A DNA stretch of 64,000 nt from the NCBI RefSeq assembly GCF_002933775.1, contig NZ_BEWV01000206.1, forward strand, positions 80,094 to 144,093, in the 5' to 3' direction. The stretch's first letter is position 1, and each line of letters opens with the position of its first letter. The position numbers and the translations under genes were made by a program. The notes beneath the pieces were generated by a model that saw only the letters and a program-made list of their open reading frames with translations, was not told the origin of the DNA and ran no database searches. Positions 20,037 to 28,252 of the stretch are shown in pieces. Source of the DNA: Prevotella sp. MGM1 (GTDB taxonomy: Bacteria > Bacteroidota > Bacteroidia > Bacteroidales > Bacteroidaceae).

Positions 20037-20414
20037 ACAATTCGATTATCTGAAAATTAAAACCTCTTGGACGAAAATAACGGCTGTATTTATGTGCATT
20101 TTTATCTTTGTGATATTCAATCTATTACCATAATACAGTCCCGTTTTGTGCATAAAACAACAACGATTATGAAGCCGTTATTTTGTGATTGGCATCTAAT
20201 TACAGTCCATTCGGTACCTTATTGCAGTGCAACAGGATACTTGTTGGAACGCAACGAGTATCTAAACAGACGACAATTAGCTGCCAAACGCATCACAACA
20301 AGTATCCTATTACAAAATAAAGCAAAGAAAAAGTAATTTTAAAACGCAAAAAACAATTTTTGAAATCCTATTTCACAAAAAAACAGAGGCATTTTTTTAT
20401 GATATTATCATTAC
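20037..20414 (+). repeat. 378-bp intergenic element, copy A
   Basis: This segment between glyA and the GH51 gene aligns without net gaps to 61693-62070. Both copies are 378 bp and share ACAATTCGA at offset 0, ATGTGCA at offset 55, TTTTGTGCA at offset 107, a 22-nt periodic array from offset 154, and a 3' block starting CTATTTCACAAAAAA at offset 331 and ending near TTTTTTATGATA. By eye 39 of 47 bases match in the 3' block and about two thirds in the first 60; the middle is more divergent. An 89-codon frame crosses it but starts at a TTG and has no counterpart in copy B, so it is probably not coding. Function unknown. Confidence 0.75.
20191..20322 (+). repeat. 22-nt periodic array inside element copy A
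   Basis: Six consecutive 22-nt units start at 20191, 20213, 20235, 20257, 20279 and 20301. Each begins R-G-N-N-N-C; the triplets are CAT, TAC, ATA, TAT, CTG and TAT, and four of the six end CAAYR or similar. Units 2 and 3 share TTGC/GCAAC half-sites that make imperfect palindromes. AGGATACTTGTT (20234-20245) is a perfect inverted repeat of AACAAGTATCCT (20297-20308) and can also pair locally with 20252-20262, giving two mutually exclusive hairpins. Confidence 0.68.
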
Positions 20415-20443
20415 ATTAATGGCTTTTCCCAAATAAAATAACA

Positions 20444-20481
20444 CATGCCTCAGAAATAGGTTTGAACCTGTTAGAGGCATG
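20444..20481 (-). terminator. Terminator of the GH51 gene
   Basis: CATGCCTC (20444-20451) pairs with GAGGCATG (20474-20481), with an inner AGGTT/AACCT stem. On the minus strand a TGTTATTTTATTT tract follows. It lies 48 bp beyond the stop of the GH51 gene. Confidence 0.65.
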
Positions 20482-20528
20482 CGCTATTTTCTCTTTAAAT
20501 ATACCTTTTTACTTCTTTCGCATTTTCA

Positions 20529-23111
20529 TCAAAGCATAAAAACCCTAAAAGAATACGGAGGTAGCGTAACGGTCATCTTACCATCTGCCTTTACGCTATA
20601 TGTACCACGTTCTGGAATTACTGTGGATTGCCCGGGCTTTCCACTTATACCCTCATACCTTACAACATCGGCAACAGGAATACTTTCTGCATTTAACGTC
20701 ACATTCAATTCCACAGGAAGAACATTGGCAATCTTCAAGAAAGCCTGTCCCGTATTGTTATCACGCACAATGCTCGCCGCCACACGATGTCTGGCAATGC
20801 TGTCAATACTCAACGATGATTTAACGTATCTGTTTCCTGAATATGTGGAAAACAGACGTTGTGTCTCATAACTCGGTGTCCGCTGTATTTTTTCATTATC
20901 GAAATACAGCATATCAGGACTCCAATTACTATGACCGTTTTTAGATAGCAGAGGAGCATAAGATGTCATTGTGACTATATCGGCATTTCTCTCTATATTA
21001 CACAGATGCACGGCCTCAGCCAAAGCGCAGTCTATATTGCCTTTCCCTTGGCGGGCGGCGTATTCTCCAAGATACACTTTAGGGCCTTTGCGGTCGTAGT
21101 TGTCGTAATAATGCTGATTATTCAAGAACCACCCCACGCTCTCATAATAATGCTCATCAACCATGTCTATCACTTCAGCATGTTCCCTGGCAAACTTCCA
21201 TCCCTCGACATAATCGGACGAAGGTGCATGGAAAGGGCCAACAGTGCCGCATACGATAATATTCGGATAGCGTTCCTTTATCGCTTTACATATCATGAGA
21301 CATCGTTCCTCAAATGCAGTCGAAATAATATCCTCATTACCAATACCGATATATTTCAGGTTGAAAGGTGCCGGATGACCGGCATCGGCTCTCATCTTTG
21401 CCCATTTACTCGTAGCCGGATCGCCATTGGCCCAATCTATCATGTCAAGCAGTTCCTGTATATATGCCGGCATATCTTTCATTGGGATTCCTCCCTGTTG
21501 CCCTCCGTAACCGTCTTTGTCCGGAGCAGAATTCTGACATGGTACACCCGCAGCCAATACAGGAAGAGGCTCAGCTCCAATGTCTTCGCAATACTGGAAA
21601 TATTCAAAGAAGCCGAGCCCCCTTGTCTGGTGATAACGCCATATATTTTTATCGGGTATACGGTCTTGAAGCGGACCTATTGTATGCCACCAATGATATA
21701 TATTGTCCAATCCGTCTCCATGGCTCATACACCCTCCCGGGAAGCGGACAAACTTTGGATGCAAGTCAGCTATTGCTTGCGCAAGGTCTTTTCGTAGCCC
21801 GTTTTTCCTGCCGTTAAACGTATCTTTTGGGAAAAGACTTATCATATCCACGGCAACCTCATTATCTTTCTCGGGAATTATGGCCAATTCAGCCTTTGAT
21901 ACGCTTTCGTTAGCAGCCAAAACCGTCTCGTACTTATTCCATGTACCATGTATGCCCTTGGTTGATATACGTGCGGAAGCGACAATATTGCCATCTGAAA
22001 TAAGTGCTACAGTAAACCGTTTGGCCTTACTTTCTATGTTGTTCACAAAGAAAGAGAATTCATATTGGGCACCTTTCTTGACCGGAATTCCATCCCATCC
22101 AGTATTAATTAATGTATCGGAAGTGAGTATGGCGTAGTTAGGATTGTTTTTGCTCAAAGGCATTGATGAAGAAATTCTTAATTCACTGCCGGATGTGCGC
22201 CATGCCGTAGACGGTCCCCAACCGTTACGGTCTTTTGGCGAATATTCAAAATCACGGTTTTGAACCAGTTCCGCATACAGTCCCCCGTCGGCGGCATGAC
22301 TTATATCTTCGAAAAACACACCGATCAGTTTGTCGCTGATTGCTTTTTGTTTCTTTCCATCCATGTGAAGAATGGCATTCACCGGCTTGCCTCCAAGTTT
22401 GTCAAATAGTTTACCGTCATCGGCCAACTTCTCACCATTCAGGCTGTTACGACTATTCCACAAATCAAAATAGGTCTTCACGTCATTTTTAAGTTTCCCG
22501 TCCACGTCCCACTTATAACCGACATGTCGCTTTCCCGCAATATCAATAGTGTCTTTCTTTGTCTGTCTGACCACGGCCTCATATTCACCTACCGGTATGG
22601 CGACATCTTGTGTGAAATGACGAAAAGCGGCATCCGTGACGGTTTTTCTCGCTTCACCATCCTTTGTTTTAAACAATATAGAATACTTATTTTCGCCATC
22701 TTTACGTATCACGGGAGCAATACACCCTTTCACAGACATCCTCGGATAGTCTTGTGGTCTCCATGTTGTCAAATCGTCTGAATATGCCACGGCAAAACAA
22801 GGAGAGTAGTCATTAACCTGGAATACGGCAGCATATCCTTTACCATCAAGCCGTGTAATGAAAGGAGAATACATACGTTTCTCTGATCCCCACTGAGAAT
22901 AATCGGAAGAAAAGAGCTGCCCCAGATGTTCATTCTTGCCGTTTTCGGCTACATGAGCAACATGAAAACCATGTCGTTCATTCGGACAATAAAAAAACAA
23001 GGCATGGGTCTCGACCTTTGGGGAAGCTTGTTTCTGCTCCCGTTTGATTTTTGCCTCAATGCCACATGTCATCAGGACTGTAACAGCCAATAACTGAGAT
23101 CTAATGTTCAT
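20529..23111 (-). CDS. Secreted GH51 alpha-L-arabinofuranosidase with N-terminal extra module
   Basis: Removes arabinofuranosyl side chains from plant polysaccharides such as arabinan or arabinoxylan. 860 residues from the ATG at 23111, which opens a clear signal peptide (about residues 1-20); an ATG at 23177 is in frame but would bury it. Residues about 30-240 are an extra module with Phe-Ile-Thr-Arg-Leu-Asp-Gly-Lys-Gly-Tyr and Tyr-Ser-Asp-Asp-Leu-Thr-Thr-Trp repeats that recall a GH43/32-like beta-propeller fragment. The GH51 part runs from about 245 to the end: acid/base Glu593 in Gly-Asn-Glu-Asp, nucleophile Glu683 in Tyr-Leu-Gly-Glu-Tyr-Ala, and His-Tyr-Tyr between them. A textbook promoter lies upstream. 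No susCD pair or regulator adjoins it, so it is an orphan rather than part of a polysaccharide utilisation locus. Confidence 0.9.
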   Translation of the reverse strand: MNIRSQLLAVTVLMTCGIEAKIKREQKQASPKVETHALFFYCPNERHGFHVAHVAENGKNEHLGQLFSSDYSQWGSEKRMYSPFITRLDGKGYAAVFQVNDYSPCFAVAYSDDLTTWRPQDYPRMSVKGCIAPVIRKDGENKYSILFKTKDGEARKTVTDAAFRHFTQDVAIPVGEYEAVVRQTKKDTIDIAGKRHVGYKWDVDGKLKNDVKTYFDLWNSRNSLNGEKLADDGKLFDKLGGKPVNAILHMDGKKQKAISDKLIGVFFEDISHAADGGLYAELVQNRDFEYSPKDRNGWGPSTAWRTSGSELRISSSMPLSKNNPNYAILTSDTLINTGWDGIPVKKGAQYEFSFFVNNIESKAKRFTVALISDGNIVASARISTKGIHGTWNKYETVLAANESVSKAELAIIPEKDNEVAVDMISLFPKDTFNGRKNGLRKDLAQAIADLHPKFVRFPGGCMSHGDGLDNIYHWWHTIGPLQDRIPDKNIWRYHQTRGLGFFEYFQYCEDIGAEPLPVLAAGVPCQNSAPDKDGYGGQQGGIPMKDMPAYIQELLDMIDWANGDPATSKWAKMRADAGHPAPFNLKYIGIGNEDIISTAFEERCLMICKAIKERYPNIIVCGTVGPFHAPSSDYVEGWKFAREHAEVIDMVDEHYYESVGWFLNNQHYYDNYDRKGPKVYLGEYAARQGKGNIDCALAEAVHLCNIERNADIVTMTSYAPLLSKNGHSNWSPDMLYFDNEKIQRTPSYETQRLFSTYSGNRYVKSSLSIDSIARHRVAASIVRDNNTGQAFLKIANVLPVELNVTLNAESIPVADVVRYEGISGKPGQSTVIPERGTYSVKADGKMTVTLPPYSFRVFML

Positions 23112-23231
23112 AATTAATAAATTGTATTTATAGTTTCCCCAAATAGATAATATGCAAGGCGACGAATGAAAAACCATCTATGCCCATCCGATTTACTTCA
23201 CAACTTGCGCCACGGCATAACCTATACTGTA

Positions 23232-23263
23232 CAAAGATAGAAATAAATAATTTAATAGACAAA
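23232..23263 (-). promoter_or_regulatory. Promoter of the GH51 gene
   Basis: On the minus strand TTTG (23260-23263), a 20-nt spacer and TATCTTTG (23232-23239) match the Bacteroidetes consensus exactly. The predicted leader is about 115 nt. Confidence 0.75.
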
Positions 23264-23302
23264 AAAAATAAACATAACACGACCTGTTTCCGAATTTTGG
23301 AT

Positions 23303-23310
23303 TAACTTTG
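23303..23310 (+). promoter_or_regulatory. -7 box for the YdeI-family gene
   Basis: TAACTTTG matches TAnnTTTG and would start transcription near 23317. That favours translation from the ATG at 23344 over the one at 23320. Confidence 0.5.
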
Positions 23311-23343
23311 CATAGTTAAATGACAAATACACACCAACTTGTA

Positions 23344-23925
23344 ATGAGCCTGTCTGAACCGCAAAATATATTAACAGTACAAAATAGAAAGGAGTTTCGC
23401 CTATGGTTGGAAGCCTATCACACTACTGAAAAGGAATGCTGGTTGAAAGTAAAAAGGGGACGGCCGTACGGAGACATGCACTTCTGGTATATTGACGCTG
23501 TGGAAGAGGCTTTGTGCTTTGGTTGGATAGACAGTACGATAAAACGTATTGACGGTGTAGTGCAACAACGTTTTACACCACGGACAAAGAAAAGCACATG
23601 GACAGAATTAAATAAAGAACGCTGCCGGAGAATGGAACGGCTTGGAAGAATGACCGATGCGGGAAGGGCCGTGCTTCCGAATATGTCTGAGAATGGTTTC
23701 CGCATTGACAAAGACATACTTGAGATATTACAGAACGATGATACTGTATGGAACAATTTCTGTCATTTTCCACCATTGTATATGCGTGTACGTATCAACA
23801 CGATACAGATAGCCAAACGGGAACAGACACTATTTGAGCGCAGACTGAGTAAGTTTATAGATTATACCCGCAAGAATATTATGTATGGGGAATGGAACGA
23901 TAACGGAAGATTACTTGAAGAATAA
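23344..23925 (+). CDS. YdeI/OmpD-associated family protein
   Basis: 193 residues from the ATG at 23344. An ATG at 23320 would add eight residues but would leave almost no leader after the predicted transcription start. Family features: Glu-Phe-Arg-x-Trp-Leu near residue 17, Thr-Glu-Lys-Glu-Cys-Trp near 30, Trp-Tyr-Ile-Asp-Ala-Val-Glu-Glu-Ala-Leu-Cys-Phe-Gly-Trp-Ile-Asp near 52-67, and a C-terminal segment rich in Arg and Lys. The biochemical role is unsettled; some members are annotated as bacteriocin-protection or stress proteins. Cytoplasmic, stand-alone, converging on nadE through a shared terminator. Confidence 0.8.
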   Translation: MSLSEPQNILTVQNRKEFRLWLEAYHTTEKECWLKVKRGRPYGDMHFWYIDAVEEALCFGWIDSTIKRIDGVVQQRFTPRTKKSTWTELNKERCRRMERLGRMTDAGRAVLPNMSENGFRIDKDILEILQNDDTVWNNFCHFPPLYMRVRINTIQIAKREQTLFERRLSKFIDYTRKNIMYGEWNDNGRLLEE

Positions 23926-23930
23926 AAACA

Positions 23931-23965
23931 TAAAGGTGTCGACAAATGATTTGTTGACACCTTTA
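23931..23965. terminator. Bidirectional terminator between the YdeI-family gene and nadE
   Basis: 16-bp stem with one G-T pair (23931-23946 with 23950-23965), 3-nt loop, A/T-rich on both sides, between convergent genes. It ends the ten-gene moxR-nadE run. Confidence 0.85.
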
Positions 23966-23978
23966 TAATAATATATGC

Positions 23979-25919
23979 TTACAATTTGTCGCATTCTTGT
24001 ATCCAAAGTGCCCCGGATATATCACTTGACATGCGCCAATCACCGCGTGGACTTAAACTTACACTCCCCACTTTAGGGCCGTCTGGCATACATGAACGCT
24101 TGAATTGCTGGCTGAAAAAGCGCCGGAAAAATGTTTTTAACCAATGCTTTATAGTATCGCCGTCATACTTAATGGTGGCTGTTAGGGGTGAGTTAAAAGC
24201 GTTCAAAGCCAGCATATATATTTTTGCGGGACTGAAACCAAAACGCAAGAAATGATACAAGAAGAAATCGTGCAACTCATAGGGACCTACCAAATCCTCA
24301 GTTTTCTGCTTTATCTCTCCGTCCTCTTCTGCCGGAATTAGTTCCGGGCTTATTGGGGTGTCTATTATATCCCAAAGCGTTGCTTTCGATTTGACATCCA
24401 TCTCATTATCCGCAATGTAGCCCACAAGATAGCGTATCAGTGTCTTGGGTACCCCTGAATTTACCCCATACATGGACATGTGGTCTCCATTATATGTCGC
24501 CCATCCCAATGAGAGCTCACTTAAATCACCTGTTCCGATAACCAATCCTCCCACTTCGTTTGACAAATCCATGAGTATCTGTGTCCTTTCACGTGCCTGA
24601 CTGTTCTCGTAAGTCACATCATGCACGTTTACATCATGATCAATATCTTTAAAATGTAGTAATACACTCTCGGAGATATTTATCTCTTTAACGGTGATTC
24701 CCAAAGAACACATCAAAGAAACCGCATTGTCATGAGTGCGATCCGTTGTTCCAAATCCTGGCATTGTGACACCGACAATTCCCTTGCGGTCAAGTTTGAG
24801 ACGGTCGAATGCACGCACACAAACTAATAAGGCCAATGTGGAATCAAGTCCTCCACTGATACCAATAACAGCTTTTTTACTGTTTGTATGTGAAAGACGT
24901 TTTACCAATCCCATTGTCTGGATGTTAAGTATCTCTTCGCATGCCGATGATATTTTATCGCATTGCGGTATAAACGGATTGGGATTGACCGGGCGAATAA
25001 GTCTGAATTCCTTTTCTGTAATTGGCTTACAATTAACTGTACGAATACTATCAGTACGCTCCCTTTCCATAAACGTGCTGTTGGCACGGCGCTCATGACG
25101 AAGTTTTTCTATGTCAATCTGTGTTATCATCAATTGACTATCTAATGAAAAACGCTCACTTTCGCAAAGCAACTGCCCATTTTCATATATAAGAGCATTT
25201 CCACCATATACAACATCCTGAGTGCTTTCACCATATCCACAACTTGAATATACATAACCACTGATAAGTCGTGCGCTTTGGGTCGAAAGTAAAGATTTCA
25301 GATAATCGTGTTTACCTATAAGTTCATCACTTGCCGAAAGATTAAAGATTATATCGGCACCACCTAATGCCAAACAACAACTTGGGGGTATCGGCGCCCA
25401 TAAATCCTCACATATTTCAATCCCAAACTTAGCTCCCGAACTTGTCGTAAAAATGGTTGGCCCGGATGTCAACATGATTTGTCGGCCGGCAATTACGATA
25501 GTCTCTAAGCGCAAATCCGAAGCGGATGCAAACCAGCGCTTCTCATAAAACTCTCCATAATTGGGCAGGTTTACTTTAGGTACAACTCCAAGAATATCAC
25601 CTCCCTGTATGACCATGGCACAATTAAGCAACATTCCGTTTACAGGAACAGGCAGACCAAGGATTATAATGATATTCAATTCTTTTGTAAAATCAAGCAA
25701 ACAAGATACCGATTCATTTGTTTTTTTTAACAACAAATCATCATTAAACATATCTTGACAAGAATAACCGGTAATCCCCAATTCTGGGAAACATAATATT
25801 TCCACGCCTTGCTCCTCCGCTTGAGATATAAGCGTCGTCATTTCATGAACATTATAATCAACGTCAGCAACAGTGACATTCGGAACCGCAGATGCTACTG
25901 TAATAAATCCGTATTTCAT
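23979..25919 (-). CDS. nadE: Glutamine-dependent NAD+ synthetase
   Basis: Makes NAD+ from deamido-NAD using glutamine. 646 residues. The N-terminal nitrilase-type amidase domain has the catalytic triad Glu46, Lys115 and Cys170. The C-terminal synthetase has the P-loop Ser-Gly-Gly-Leu-Asp-Ser-Thr near residue 355, and Gly-Thr-Gly-Asp-Leu-Ser-Glu near 465. Last gene of the minus-strand run; 9 bp after the Smr gene. Confidence 0.96.
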   Translation of the reverse strand: MKYGFITVASAVPNVTVADVDYNVHEMTTLISQAEEQGVEILCFPELGITGYSCQDMFNDDLLLKKTNESVSCLLDFTKELNIIIILGLPVPVNGMLLNCAMVIQGGDILGVVPKVNLPNYGEFYEKRWFASASDLRLETIVIAGRQIMLTSGPTIFTTSSGAKFGIEICEDLWAPIPPSCCLALGGADIIFNLSASDELIGKHDYLKSLLSTQSARLISGYVYSSCGYGESTQDVVYGGNALIYENGQLLCESERFSLDSQLMITQIDIEKLRHERRANSTFMERERTDSIRTVNCKPITEKEFRLIRPVNPNPFIPQCDKISSACEEILNIQTMGLVKRLSHTNSKKAVIGISGGLDSTLALLVCVRAFDRLKLDRKGIVGVTMPGFGTTDRTHDNAVSLMCSLGITVKEINISESVLLHFKDIDHDVNVHDVTYENSQARERTQILMDLSNEVGGLVIGTGDLSELSLGWATYNGDHMSMYGVNSGVPKTLIRYLVGYIADNEMDVKSKATLWDIIDTPISPELIPAEEDGEIKQKTEDLVGPYELHDFFLYHFLRFGFSPAKIYMLALNAFNSPLTATIKYDGDTIKHWLKTFFRRFFSQQFKRSCMPDGPKVGSVSLSPRGDWRMSSDISGALWIQECDKL

Positions 25920-25928
25920 TGCTTTGCA

Positions 25929-27011
25929 TTACTTGATTGTGACCTGGGTTGCTCCATAACCGTATTCACGAAATGAAGCATCCTGATATGGATAATTCTT
26001 AAACCTGTACCGTAATTCATTTATTATGGCATGTCGTAAAACACCTTCGCCTTTACCATGAATGAATACAATCTTTCTACCTTTCTGTTTGGCATATTCG
26101 GCCAATGTCTTACGAAATGTATCAAGTTGATAATTCAGTATATCAACAGCCGACATACCTTTTGTTGTATCAAGCAGTTCATTGGCATGTAAGTCTATGA
26201 CAACCGGGGAGTTTTTTTCTTCCAACTTGTCTTTTTTATTTCCTGATACGATTTTAACTGAATCTGTCACGACTTTGCTCATCAACTCTTTCTTGAATTT
26301 ATCCGGATCCAAAACCAGAGTTCTTTCTTGTTTATCATTTTCAATGAGGGTATATATTAGAGCCGATTGCTCAAAAAAATCATTCTCTTGAAATGTATGT
26401 AGCTTATAAAACTTAACCGTATCTACACGTAACTGTAAATCCACAACTGGTTTGAGCATAAAACTCTTATTTCGCTTGTAAGAATTAATCTGTATACAAA
26501 TTCTTTCCAAATCATTTAATTGCTCACGGCCGAACTCCTCCATGAACAACTTCGTATTAGGCTCTACCTCACCTGCTGACCTCAGGCACCAATTAGCACC
26601 ATCAACAGTAAAAAGATGATAACGCATATAATAGTTACTGTCATTCACAAAATATGCCTCAAAGCGAGTTGACATGAGCGAAGTTATATCGACAGGCACA
26701 AATGCTATATACGCACTGAGCATATCACCACCTCTGCGTTCCTCGACAGGTGTTTTAAATGTCACCGGCCTATCAGCTGGGTCATAATCCTCTTCCTCAT
26801 CTATTTGTATCGTTTTTTTTCTCTTGTCGCTATCAACCATATTGGCTGTATCATAATTCTCATCGCCACCAACAACTACAACATCTGTCATCGCCGTTGG
26901 TATTTGAAAACCATCCTCATCTTCCACTAAAACAATATTGCCGGACTGAATCCCTGCTATTATTCCACCACCGACATCGTTCAAAAAACGAACCTTATCT
27001 CCTATCTTCAT
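25929..27011 (-). CDS. DUF2027 and Smr domain protein
   Basis: 360 residues. The N-terminal KOW-like Gly-Asp-Lys-Val-Arg-Phe-Leu-Asn segment and the following beta-rich DUF2027 region cover about residues 1-245. The C-terminal Smr domain (about 270-360) has Val-Ile-Asp-Leu-His and His-Gly-Lys-Gly-Glu-Gly, the residues typical of the Smr nuclease family linked to MutS2, DNA nicking or ribosome rescue. This is a Bacteroidetes-specific arrangement without the MutS ATPase, so the mismatch-repair label is only by domain. It sits 13 bp after queA. Function uncertain. Confidence 0.85.
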   Translation of the reverse strand: MKIGDKVRFLNDVGGGIIAGIQSGNIVLVEDEDGFQIPTAMTDVVVVGGDENYDTANMVDSDKRKKTIQIDEEEDYDPADRPVTFKTPVEERRGGDMLSAYIAFVPVDITSLMSTRFEAYFVNDSNYYMRYHLFTVDGANWCLRSAGEVEPNTKLFMEEFGREQLNDLERICIQINSYKRNKSFMLKPVVDLQLRVDTVKFYKLHTFQENDFFEQSALIYTLIENDKQERTLVLDPDKFKKELMSKVVTDSVKIVSGNKKDKLEEKNSPVVIDLHANELLDTTKGMSAVDILNYQLDTFRKTLAEYAKQKGRKIVFIHGKGEGVLRHAIINELRYRFKNYPYQDASFREYGYGATQVTIK

Positions 27012-27024
27012 TTTATTCTATTCT

Positions 27025-28242
27025 TTAAGGTATTAATAAAGAGCTATCTCCATAACTTAAAAATCTAAAATCATGTGATAACGCATAGTCATATATCTTT
27101 CTCCAATTTCCATTTACAAACGCACTGACCAAAAGTAAAAGAGTACTCTGCGGTTGATGAAAATTGGTTATAAGCATTTTTACTATTTTATATTCGTATC
27201 CAGGAACGATTATTATCTGTGTACTTGAATGCAAAACTTCTATTTTTTTACTCTCCATATATGCCAGCAAACACTCTATCGCTTCCAATGGGGTAATATT
27301 TGCTGTCGTTTCATAAGGTTCCCATTGGTCAATATGTAATTCTTCACCTGACGAATTGGCATTTTTAAATAAACGTAATCCCATATAATAGAGACTTTCA
27401 AGGGTTCTTACACTTGTGGTCCCTACAGCAATGGCCTGACCGTTATACTCTTTTAATCGTTCCAATGTACTTTTATGAACACTGATATACTCCGTGTGCA
27501 TTTCATGTCCTTCGATCGTTTCACTCTTAACAGGCTTAAAAGTACCGGCTCCAACATGCAATGTTATCTCATCACGCTCAATACCTCTCATGTCTATATC
27601 CGAAAGAACACGTTGCGTAAAATGAAGTCCAGCAGTCGGAGCCGCCACACTTCCTTTTATTTTGGAATATACTGTCTGATAAGTATTCTTGTCGCTCTCT
27701 TGTGTTTCCCTATTTAAATATGGAGGAATCGGTAACTCCCCTGCTGCGTCCAAAATATCAGCAAATGTAACTTCTTCATTCCACTCAAAGTCTATGCGAT
27801 GACATGTATGATATAAATCACCTCTCTTCGCTGTCAAAACAATATGCTTCCCATTAACATCAAATTCAGACGTTAAAACTCCTTCTTTCCATTTTTTCAA
27901 ATTACCCACAAGACATAGCCAAGAACATTCATGAGTGGTTTGAAAAACTCGCTCATAATCGGATGGAGAATACGGTTCCAACAAAAAAACCTCAATCAAG
28001 GCTCCTGTCAACTTCTTAAAATGAAGACGTGCTTGAATAACCTTTGTATTATTAAACACCATCAATGAATTAGATGGTAAATAATCCGTAAGATTATAAA
28101 ATCTGTCCGTTATGATTTCTCCATGATTATATATCAACAAACTAGAATTATCTCGCTCCTCCTTGGGATATTTAGCAATACGCTCATCTGGTAGATTATA
28201 ATTATAATCACTTATATTTATATTCTTTATATCCATAAACAT
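27025..28242 (-). CDS. queA: S-adenosylmethionine:tRNA ribosyltransferase-isomerase
   Basis: Transfers the ribosyl part of AdoMet to preQ1 in the tRNA wobble position on the way to queuosine. 405 residues, the longer Bacteroidetes form. Leu-Pro-Asp-Glu-Arg-Ile-Ala lies near 17, Phe-Asn-Asn-Thr-Lys-Val near 63, Ala-Ala-Pro-Thr-Ala-Gly-Leu-His-Phe-Thr near 200, Val-Gly-Ala-Gly-Thr-Phe near 229, and Ile-Thr-Asn-Phe-His-Gln-Pro near 358 where many have His-Leu-Pro. ATG at 28242 or two codons later. 10 bp downstream of the PAP2 gene. Confidence 0.92.
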   Translation of the reverse strand: MFMDIKNINISDYNYNLPDERIAKYPKEERDNSSLLIYNHGEIITDRFYNLTDYLPSNSLMVFNNTKVIQARLHFKKLTGALIEVFLLEPYSPSDYERVFQTTHECSWLCLVGNLKKWKEGVLTSEFDVNGKHIVLTAKRGDLYHTCHRIDFEWNEEVTFADILDAAGELPIPPYLNRETQESDKNTYQTVYSKIKGSVAAPTAGLHFTQRVLSDIDMRGIERDEITLHVGAGTFKPVKSETIEGHEMHTEYISVHKSTLERLKEYNGQAIAVGTTSVRTLESLYYMGLRLFKNANSSGEELHIDQWEPYETTANITPLEAIECLLAYMESKKIEVLHSSTQIIIVPGYEYKIVKMLITNFHQPQSTLLLLVSAFVNGNWRKIYDYALSHDFRFLSYGDSSLLIP

Positions 28243-28252
28243 CTTCTTCTAA

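Noticed and set aside
20191..20322. CRISPR-like array
   Set aside because: The 22-nt units are contiguous and differ throughout; there is no constant repeat separated by unique spacers and no cas gene in the window.
20067..20336. 89-residue protein across element copy A
   Set aside because: It begins at a TTG, has no counterpart in the same register in copy B, and its protein is the translation of a 22-nt repeat that shifts frame each unit.
21006..21797. 263-codon frame on the plus strand
   Set aside because: It is antisense to the GH51 catalytic domain, whose motifs are intact; no family is recognisable and the composition is that of a shadow frame.
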